Of a stretch of 20,170 nucleotides of DNA, positions 9,106 to 14,406 are shown one piece after another; position 1 is the first letter of the stretch; every line of letters begins with the position of its first letter. The translations under genes and the position numbers were made by a program. The notes under the pieces were generated by a model. That model was not told where the DNA came from, ran no database searches, and saw only the letters and a program-made list of their open reading frames with translations. Source of the stretch: Bordetella parapertussis (GTDB lineage: Bacteria > Pseudomonadota > Gammaproteobacteria > Burkholderiales > Burkholderiaceae_B); the NCBI GenBank assembly GCA_945862495.1, contig CAMAYM010000044.1, forward strand, positions 1-20,170, given 5' to 3'.

Positions 9106-10332
9106 ATGACCCGTGACATCAAGGATCTGATCGTCGCCCTCGATATCGGTACCAGCAAAGTAGTTGCTGTCGTTGCCGAAGTACTGCCTGAGGGACGTTT
9201 TGAAGTGCTTGGCTTAGGCCAGCATGAGTCGCGAGGTATGCGCAAGGGGGTCGTGGTCAATATTGAGACAACGGTCAACTCTATTCAGCGCGCGCTTGAA
9301 GAGGCGGAGTTAATGGCGGACTGCAAAATTCGCGACGTCTATACAGGTATCGCAGGCAGCCATATCCGAAGTTTTAACTCTAGCGGCATGGTAGCAGTAA
9401 GAGAAAAGGAAGTAACGGCTACGGACGTCATCCGCGTGATTGAAACAGCAAAAGCCGTGAATATTCCTACAGATCAACAAGTTTTGCATGTGTTGACACA
9501 AGAGTTCATTGTGGATGGACAGGAAGATATTCGCGAGCCGATCGGGATGAGCGGCTTGAGACTAGAGGTCAAGGTGCACATCGTCACGGGTGCGGTGAGT
9601 GCAGCTCAAAATATTGTGAAGTGCGTGCGTCGCTGTGGGTTGGAAGTTCAAGATTTGATTTTGCAGCCTTTGGCCTCGAGCTTAGCGTGCTTAACGGCGG
9701 ACGAAAAAGAACTTGGCGTCGTGTTGATCGATATCGGAGGTGGTACGACTGATGTGGCGATCTATACAGGTGGTGCGATCCGTCACACCGCGGTGTTGCC
9801 AATTGCAGGCGATCAAATTACGAGCGATATCGCTGCGATGTTGCGCACGCCCACGCCCGATGCGGAGGACATCAAGTTGCGCTTTGGTGTCGCCAAGCAA
9901 GTCCTTGCCAGCCCTGACGAGGTTGTTGAAGTGCCCGGCTTAGGGGATCGCGGTCCAAGACAAGTCAAGCGCCAAGCGCTCGGCGCAGTGATTGAGCCCC
10001 GCGTGGAAGAGCTGTTTGGTTTGGTGCAACAAGTCATCCGTGAGTCCGGATATGAAGATCTTTTATCTTCAGGCGTGGTGTTGACGGGTGGTACGTCAAT
10101 GATGCCTGGGATGGTGGAGCTGGCCGAGGATGTCTTTTTGAAGCCAGTCCGCGTGGCGGTGCCCGATTACGACGGCAGTCTGGCAGACGTGATGCGCAAC
10201 CCAAGGTTTTCCACGGTCATGGGCTTGCTGGGGGAAGCACGCATGCAGCGCTTGCGCGGTCGCAAGTTTACGCAGCAGTCAGGAAGTTTCAAGGCTATTT
10301 TGGCACGTATGAAGGAATGGTTTATGCATTGA
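9106..10332 (+). CDS. ftsA: FtsA, actin-like FtsZ membrane anchor
   Basis: FtsA tethers FtsZ filaments to the inner membrane and recruits later divisome proteins. It belongs to the actin/Hsp70 ATPase fold. The 408-residue protein shows the phosphate 1 motif V-A-L-D-I-G-T-S-K (residues 10-18), the phosphate 2 motif D-I-G-G-G-T-T-D (209-216), the adenosine motif V-V-L-T-G-G-T-S near the end, and a C-terminal amphipathic helix (about the last 15 residues, F-K-A-I-L-A-R-M-K-E-W-F) that inserts in the membrane. The ATG at 9106 lies 4 bases after the ftsQ stop. The open frame extends 22 codons upstream inside ftsQ, but the family start is M-T-R-D-I-K-D-L. The binding site is weak and A-rich (AAAAAGAAA), so coupling to ftsQ is plausible. 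Confidence 0.97.
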   Translation: MTRDIKDLIVALDIGTSKVVAVVAEVLPEGRFEVLGLGQHESRGMRKGVVVNIETTVNSIQRALEEAELMADCKIRDVYTGIAGSHIRSFNSSGMVAVREKEVTATDVIRVIETAKAVNIPTDQQVLHVLTQEFIVDGQEDIREPIGMSGLRLEVKVHIVTGAVSAAQNIVKCVRRCGLEVQDLILQPLASSLACLTADEKELGVVLIDIGGGTTDVAIYTGGAIRHTAVLPIAGDQITSDIAAMLRTPTPDAEDIKLRFGVAKQVLASPDEVVEVPGLGDRGPRQVKRQALGAVIEPRVEELFGLVQQVIRESGYEDLLSSGVVLTGGTSMMPGMVELAEDVFLKPVRVAVPDYDGSLADVMRNPRFSTVMGLLGEARMQRLRGRKFTQQSGSFKAILARMKEWFMH

Positions 10333-10333
10333 A

Positions 10334-10353
10334 TTGATGTCTTCGGACATCAA
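10334..10353 (+). promoter_or_regulatory. Perfect 8-bp hairpin with UUCG loop after the ftsA stop
   Basis: TTGATGTC (10334-10341) pairs perfectly with GACATCAA (10346-10353) around a TTCG loop closed by C-G, the exceptionally stable tetraloop class. It starts one base after the ftsA stop codon. No T-run follows, so it does not look like a simple intrinsic terminator. It could stabilise or mark a processing boundary in the ftsA-ftsZ transcript. The structure is seen directly; the role is inference. Confidence 0.6.
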
Positions 10354-10396
10354 ACAAGTCGACGCGCATTTTTGCAAAGCGGCTTGAGGTGGAGAG

Positions 10397-10439
10397 GTTT
10401 CAAGCCCGGTGCGGACACGGTCGGCACCGAGTTTGAAAC
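10397..10439 (+). promoter_or_regulatory. Long imperfect hairpin in the ftsZ leader
   Basis: GTTTCAAGCCCGGTGC (10397-10412) pairs with GCACCGAGTTTGAAAC (10424-10439) over 16 positions, with one G-U wobble and one C-A mismatch, around an 11-base loop. No T-run follows. It lies about 64 bases before the ftsZ start. The 3' arm overlaps the 5' arm of the next hairpin (10436-10475), so only one of the two can be fully formed at a time. Confidence 0.55.
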
Positions 10440-10475
10440 GTTTTCTAACAGTAGTTTGGGGATTTAGAAACGTTT
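10436..10475 (+). promoter_or_regulatory. Third hairpin of the ftsZ leader, competing with the second
   Basis: AAACGTTTTCTAA (10436-10448) pairs with TTAGAAACGTTT (10464-10475), 12 pairs with a single bulged T and a 15-base loop. It shares 10436-10439 with the 3' arm of the preceding hairpin, giving a possible two-state leader. It ends 15 bases before the ftsZ ribosome binding site. Regulation is inferred only. Confidence 0.45.
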
Positions 10476-10490
10476 GAAGTTTAAGACTTG

Positions 10491-10496
10491 AGGGAG
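10491..10496 (+). promoter_or_regulatory. ftsZ ribosome binding site
   Basis: AGGGAG lies 6 bases before the ATG at 10503 and 9 bases before the ATG at 10506. It rules out the in-frame TTG at 10488, which lies upstream of it, as the true start. Confidence 0.8.
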
Positions 10497-10502
10497 TCAA
10501 TC

Positions 10503-11657
10503 ATGATGTTTGAAATGTTAGATAACGCCAATAAGGGCACTGTCATTAAAGTGGTCGGTGTTGGTGGAGCGGGCGGCAATGCTGTTTCGCATATGATCCG
10601 TTCCGGTGTACAGGGCGTCGATTTCATTTGTTGCAACACTGATGCGCAAGCATTGGCTGCTACCAATGCGCCCGTTCAGATTCGTCTGGGCCGCACCGGC
10701 TTAGGCGCGGGTGCTAAGCCTGATCAAGGCCGCGCAGCCGCGGAATTGGCACGCGAAGAAATTCGTGCGGCACTCAATGGCGCCAATATGGTGTTTATTA
10801 CTGCGGGGATGGGTGGCGGTACAGGTACCGGCGCAGGTCCAGTGGTCGCTGAGGTGGCGAAGGAGCTTGGTATTTTGACGGTGGGAGTCGTTACTAAGCC
10901 TTTCTCTTTTGAAGGCGCCAAGCGCATGAAGATGTCAGAAGATGGCATTGGTGAATTGTCAAAGTATGTGCATTCACTCATCGTTGTCCTGAACGAAAAC
11001 TTGTATGAGTTAATGGACGAGGATGCGACGCAGTCAGATTGTTTCAAGGCTGCGGATGATGTGCTGCATAACGCTTGTGCAGGCATTGCCGAGATCATCA
11101 ACGTCGAGGGTAACGTCAACGTTGACTTTGAGGACGTCAAGACCATTATGGGTGAGCAAGGCCAGGCGATGCTGGGTACAGCAATGGCTTCTGGTCCGGA
11201 TCGCGCCAAGGTGGCTGCAGAGCAAGCGGTTGCTTGTCCGTTGCTTGAGGGTGTCAATTTGAACGGTGCACGTGGTGTGTTGGTCAACATCACCGCGAGC
11301 AGCTCGCTCAAGATGAAAGAGACACGCGCGATCATGGATCACATCAGTAGTTTTGCTTCTCCAGAAGCCACAGTGATTTTTGGTACCGCTTACGATGATT
11401 CAATGGGTGACAACTTGCGTGTGACCGTTGTGGCAACCGGTTTGGGTCGTGCACAACGTCCGGTTATTGTGTCTGAGCCAATGGAGATGCAGCGCACAGG
11501 TACTGACAATATGCCCGCTGGCAATAGTCAGGACATGGGTGTGCCGTCAGTACTGCGCAATCCACGCACTCAGGCGAGCGCACAAGTGCGTGCACTTGAA
11601 ACGTCTGGAATGGAGCACTATGACATTCCGGCTTTCTTACGTCGACAGGCAGATTAA
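10503..11657 (+). CDS. ftsZ: FtsZ, tubulin-like division GTPase
   Basis: FtsZ polymerises into the cytoplasmic Z-ring that organises septation. The 384-residue protein has the N-terminal GTPase domain with V-G-V-G-G-A-G-G-N-A-V, the tubulin signature G-G-G-T-G-T-G-A (residues 104-111), the T7-loop region N-V-D-F-E-D-V, and a short linker ending in the conserved tail Y-D-I-P-A-F-L-R-R that binds FtsA and other partners. The start is one of two adjacent ATGs (10503 or 10506), set by AGGGAG at 10491-10496. The first 10 residues resemble those of beta-proteobacterial FtsZ. Unlike the genes before it, ftsZ is separated from its neighbours by long gaps (170 bases upstream, 214 downstream), which suggests separate control of its level. 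Confidence 0.98.
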   Translation: MMFEMLDNANKGTVIKVVGVGGAGGNAVSHMIRSGVQGVDFICCNTDAQALAATNAPVQIRLGRTGLGAGAKPDQGRAAAELAREEIRAALNGANMVFITAGMGGGTGTGAGPVVAEVAKELGILTVGVVTKPFSFEGAKRMKMSEDGIGELSKYVHSLIVVLNENLYELMDEDATQSDCFKAADDVLHNACAGIAEIINVEGNVNVDFEDVKTIMGEQGQAMLGTAMASGPDRAKVAAEQAVACPLLEGVNLNGARGVLVNITASSSLKMKETRAIMDHISSFASPEATVIFGTAYDDSMGDNLRVTVVATGLGRAQRPVIVSEPMEMQRTGTDNMPAGNSQDMGVPSVLRNPRTQASAQVRALETSGMEHYDIPAFLRRQAD

Positions 11658-11733
11658 GCCGCCTAAGATACTTCAGCGTCTCGTTTCAGCAGGCAGTTTT
11701 TAGCTTGCAAGAAACATCGGCCGACTCCCTATA

Positions 11734-11759
11734 CCGGGAACCTGTCATTAGGTTTCTGG
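11734..11759 (+). terminator. Terminator-like hairpin after ftsZ (first)
   Basis: CCGGGAACCT (11734-11743) pairs with AGGTTTCTGG (11750-11759), 10 pairs including two G-U wobbles, with a 6-base loop, followed only by TTTC. The short T-run makes it a weak intrinsic terminator candidate. It lies 76 bases after the ftsZ stop. Confidence 0.4.
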
Positions 11760-11764
11760 TTTCG

Positions 11765-11790
11765 CACTCGGACTTTCCCCGGTCCGGGTG
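11765..11790 (+). terminator. Terminator-like hairpin after ftsZ (second)
   Basis: CACTCGGAC (11765-11773) pairs with GTCCGGGTG (11782-11790), 9 pairs with one wobble and an 8-base loop, followed by a T-rich but interrupted run (TGTTGTCGTCTGT). It starts 5 bases after the first hairpin, so the two form a tandem pair between ftsZ and lpxC. They may reduce read-through from the dcw operon into lpxC. Confidence 0.4.
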
Positions 11791-11833
11791 TGTTGTCGTC
11801 TGTCATTAACGCTGCAAGCATCAGTAAAAACGG

Positions 11834-11839
11834 TACAAT
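11834..11839 (+). promoter_or_regulatory. lpxC: Possible -10 element of an lpxC promoter
   Basis: TACAAT at 11834-11839 is a good -10 match 32 bases before the lpxC start. The best -35 partner at a 16-base spacing is CTGCAA (11812-11817), a poor match. The case rests on the -10 sequence and on its position after the tandem hairpins. Confidence 0.35.
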
Positions 11840-11871
11840 AGTGCTAGTTTTCAAGGAAGTAGCGCAGAAAT

Positions 11872-12795
11872 ATGTTTCGCCAACGTACGCTTAAAAATCT
11901 CGTCAAAACAACCGGTGTCGGCTTACATTCTGGCCGCCGTGTGGAGTTGACCCTTCGCCCAGCTGCACCCGACACAGGGATCGTCTTCCATCGGATTGAT
12001 TTGTCCGAGGTCGTCGACATCCCCGCTCAAGCAGCGATGGTGAGAGACACGCGTATGGCCTCGGTGCTCGGAGAGGGCGCTGGTCGAGTGTCGACGGTTG
12101 AGCATTTGATGTCTGCGCTAGCGGGTCTCGGTATCGACAATCTCCACATCGACTTGACGGCAGAAGAAGTACCGATCATGGACGGCAGCGCGGCGACGTT
12201 TATTTATTTGTTGCGCTCGGCCGGGATCGAGGAGCAAAACGTTCCCAAGAAATTTTTACGCGTACTCAAGACTGTCGAAGTGCGTGAGGGCGAGGGCGAT
12301 CAGACCAAATGGGCCAGGTTGGAGCCCTATGACGGGTTCGCGTTGGCATTTTCAATTGATTTTCGTCATCCTGCGATCAACTCGACGTCTAATTTCGCAG
12401 AAATTGATTTTTCAACACAGTCTTACGTCAAAGAAATCGCACGTGCGCGCACGTTCGGCTTTGTCAACGAGGTCGAGGCCTTGCGTTCAATGGGGTTGGC
12501 GCGAGGCGGCAGTCTCGATAACGCGATTGTGATGGATGAGTACCGCGTATTGAACACAGACGGTTTGCGTTATGACGACGAGTTCGTCAAACACAAGATT
12601 TTAGATGCGGTGGGCGATTTGTATTTGATCGGTAAACCACTGGTGGCACGCTATGTGGCATGCAAATCAGGCCATGCGATCAATAATCAACTCGCTTTGA
12701 GTCTGCTTGCGCAAAAAGATGCGTGGGAAATCGTGACATATGCGTCTCAGGCGGAGGCGCCTGCTGCGTTTCAGCAAGAGTGGAAGATCGCCTAG
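11872..12795 (+). CDS. lpxC: LpxC, UDP-3-O-acyl-GlcNAc deacetylase
   Basis: LpxC is the cytoplasmic zinc hydrolase of the committed step of lipid A synthesis, so the organism makes an LPS outer membrane. The 307-residue protein starts M-F-R-Q-R-T-L-K-N and keeps the zinc ligands H78 (in V-E-H-L-M-S-A-L), H241 and D245 (in K-H-K-I-L-D-A-V-G-D), and the catalytic-region H268 (S-G-H-A-I-N-N). The ribosome binding site is AAGGAAG at 11853-11859. Its place after ftsZ is standard in proteobacterial dcw clusters. Its TAG stop overlaps the TAG stop of the convergent dciA gene, sharing CTAG at 12792-12795. Confidence 0.98.
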   Translation: MFRQRTLKNLVKTTGVGLHSGRRVELTLRPAAPDTGIVFHRIDLSEVVDIPAQAAMVRDTRMASVLGEGAGRVSTVEHLMSALAGLGIDNLHIDLTAEEVPIMDGSAATFIYLLRSAGIEEQNVPKKFLRVLKTVEVREGEGDQTKWARLEPYDGFALAFSIDFRHPAINSTSNFAEIDFSTQSYVKEIARARTFGFVNEVEALRSMGLARGGSLDNAIVMDEYRVLNTDGLRYDDEFVKHKILDAVGDLYLIGKPLVARYVACKSGHAINNQLALSLLAQKDAWEIVTYASQAEAPAAFQQEWKIA

Positions 12796-13310
12796 GGCTT
12801 GCTGTTGCTCGGGGGAGCGTTGCTTTGTCCCGTGCTTTGATGATGCTTAAGCAGTTTCTCCACAGCATCTGCTAGAGGGCCAGGGCGCAGGGCGGTACGC
12901 AAGTCCTCAAAAGCTTTGAGATCCGTTTCATCAAGCGTGCGGGCCTCTCTAGGTGATTTCACAATTTCGGGTAATCCGAGCCCCCCTTGCACTTTTAATT
13001 TAATTTCAGCAATGTTCCAGCCAGCTTTTTGCATGTGAGCAGTCACTCTGGGGGCTAATTGACGGAACTTTGCAGCAAAAGCAGCACTCGAAACCATAAG
13101 TGTTAAAACTTGGTTGTCGAGTTTGATGACTTCAAACGCACTGCGCATATTGGCGGGCAACACACTCACCACTGCGCTGCGCATATTGAGATGCATTTGA
13201 GCAGTCGCCAGTACGTTGGCTGATTGCGAGTCGTGACCCAGCCACCCAATTAAGTGGGTGCTGCCAGATTGCCCGGATGAGCGCGATCGGCGAATTGGGG
13301 GAGCGACCAT
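12792..13310 (-). CDS. dciA: DciA-like protein (DUF721), putative replicative helicase loader
   Basis: This 172-residue protein resembles the DUF721/DciA family. DciA interacts with the replicative helicase DnaB and replaces the phage-derived DnaC loader in most bacteria. The recognisable part is the N-terminal half, with L-P-A-N-M-R-S-A-F-E-V-I-K-L-D-N-Q-V-L-T-L-M-V-S-S-A-A-F-A-A-K-F-R-Q-L-A-P, a KH-like pattern ending in I-A-E-I-K-L-K-V-Q. The C-terminal half is low in recognisable structure, as is common in the family. The start ATG (complement of 13308-13310) has no clear Shine-Dalgarno sequence, so a different start is possible. Only 17 bases separate it from the divergent M23 gene. The family call is by pattern recognition, and the function follows from the family. 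Confidence 0.75.
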   Translation of the reverse strand: MVAPPIRRSRSSGQSGSTHLIGWLGHDSQSANVLATAQMHLNMRSAVVSVLPANMRSAFEVIKLDNQVLTLMVSSAAFAAKFRQLAPRVTAHMQKAGWNIAEIKLKVQGGLGLPEIVKSPREARTLDETDLKAFEDLRTALRPGPLADAVEKLLKHHQSTGQSNAPPSNSKP

Positions 13311-13327
13311 AAGGAAAGGATTGTTAG

Positions 13328-14317
13328 ATGAAGATAATGATTATGCCTTCGCGGCAGGGGCAGTATGCACCCATCTCGATCAGTGTAAGCCGTCTGATCC
13401 TGATTGGTGGCCTTTTATTGGTCGCAGCAGTGATTGCGGGTGCGGCATTGCAACGCTTGGCCTGGGGCACTCGGCTTGAGACCTTACCCGCGCAACCGCT
13501 AAAACCTATTGCGTCTTCCTCGTCGATTTCTGATGCGCAAGCGATGCGTGCGCTCGCGACTAAAGTCGGCGAGCTTCAGGCTTCGGTCGCCCGACTAGAT
13601 GGTTTGGGGCAACGCGTGGCAAAGGTGGCGGGTCTGCCGAACCAAGATGTCACGATTGTTCCCGAATCCCCTGAAGCAACCGTTGTCCTAGATGATCTCT
13701 GGGTACCTGCTTCTGAGTCGCGTGCAGTCCCGTTCGAGCAGCTTGAAGGGGAGCTCAACTGGTTGCAAAAAAGTTTATCTAGGCAAGGTGATTATTTATC
13801 GATGCTGGACTTGGCGGTCACCCAGCAGGCCGCAAGTGTGGCGCGTTTGCCGACCGCTATGCCGATTGAATCTTATCCATACCTGAGCTCATCCTACGGG
13901 TGGCGCCGCAATCCCTTTAACGGACAGATGAGCATGCATGAAGGGCTGGATTTTAGCGCGCCCTACGACACGCCTATACGTTCGGCTGCTGGTGGCGTCG
14001 TGCGGACGGTGACTGTTCATCGCGGCTATGGCAATATGGTAGAGATTGATCACGGCGAGGGCTTGATGACGCGCTACGCCCACGCCAAGGTCATTTTGGT
14101 CAAGGAGGGGGAGGTCGTTACGCGTGGCCAGTTGATTGCGCGCGTCGGATCTTCGGGGCTTTCTACGGGACCTCACCTGCATTTTGAGGTGAGAAAAGAT
14201 GACAGACCCCTTGATCCGCGCGCATTTTTAGCCGGACAGCCGATCGCAAATCCCGTCGCAACTTCGCGACCCGTGACAGGGTCATCCTCGATTACATGGC
14301 AGCCACGCGTGCGTTAA
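13328..14317 (+). CDS. Membrane-anchored M23 family metallopeptidase
   Basis: This 329-residue protein has an N-terminal signal-anchor at about residues 21-42, a periplasmic region with helical, Gln/Ala-rich stretches (about 70-175), and a LytM/M23 domain (about 183-300). The zinc and catalytic residues are intact: H204 and D208 (H-E-G-L-D), H252 (Y-A-H-A), and H283 and H285 (P-H-L-H-F-E). It is therefore expected to be an active peptidoglycan endopeptidase rather than a degenerate activator such as EnvC. The ATG at 13328 lies 7 bases after AAGGAAAGGA (13311-13320). This peptidase-secA order is common in Betaproteobacteria. Its exact cellular role cannot be read from the sequence. The tail is Ser/Thr/Pro-rich and ends S-I-T-W-Q-P-R-V-R. 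Confidence 0.92.
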   Translation: MKIMIMPSRQGQYAPISISVSRLILIGGLLLVAAVIAGAALQRLAWGTRLETLPAQPLKPIASSSSISDAQAMRALATKVGELQASVARLDGLGQRVAKVAGLPNQDVTIVPESPEATVVLDDLWVPASESRAVPFEQLEGELNWLQKSLSRQGDYLSMLDLAVTQQAASVARLPTAMPIESYPYLSSSYGWRRNPFNGQMSMHEGLDFSAPYDTPIRSAAGGVVRTVTVHRGYGNMVEIDHGEGLMTRYAHAKVILVKEGEVVTRGQLIARVGSSGLSTGPHLHFEVRKDDRPLDPRAFLAGQPIANPVATSRPVTGSSSITWQPRVR

Positions 14318-14330
14318 ACTCGAAGTCCTA

Positions 14331-14359
14331 TTAGGCATAAATTGCCCTAACTTTTTCTT
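14331..14359 (+). terminator. Weak terminator-like element after the M23 gene
   Basis: TTAGGC (14331-14336) can pair with GCCCTAA (14344-14350), 6 pairs with one bulge and a 7-base loop, directly followed by CTTTTTCTT (14351-14359). The T-run is good but the stem is weak, so it may terminate or attenuate only partly before secA. Confidence 0.4.
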
Positions 14360-14362
14360 AGT

Positions 14363-14390
14363 CAGACCCGTACCCCGCGGTGCGGGTCTG
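14363..14390 (+). promoter_or_regulatory. 12-bp GC-rich hairpin just upstream of the secA start region
   Basis: CAGACCCGTACC (14363-14374) pairs with GGTGCGGGTCTG (14379-14390), 12 pairs with one wobble and a CCGC loop. No T-run follows. The 3' arm ends 16 bases before the secA ATG and 3 bases before the AGGT that is the only ribosome-binding-site candidate. It could affect secA translation initiation. A role as terminator is unlikely. Confidence 0.55.
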
Positions 14391-14406
14391 AACAGGTCCT
14401 AATCGC

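Noticed and set aside
8219..9109. A 296-codon plus-strand open frame longer than ftsQ itself
   Set aside because: Its translation has no family pattern and is very rich in Arg, Ser and Cys. The overlapping frame at 8295-9101 has clear FtsQ features and a binding site.
10724..11335. A 203-codon minus-strand open frame opposite ftsZ
   Set aside because: It is a shadow of the conserved ftsZ coding region, with low-complexity Ser/Ala/Pro composition.
14363..14390. The GC-rich hairpin before secA as an intrinsic terminator
   Set aside because: No T-run follows on the plus strand, and read on the minus strand it is followed by an A-rich stretch rather than a T-run.
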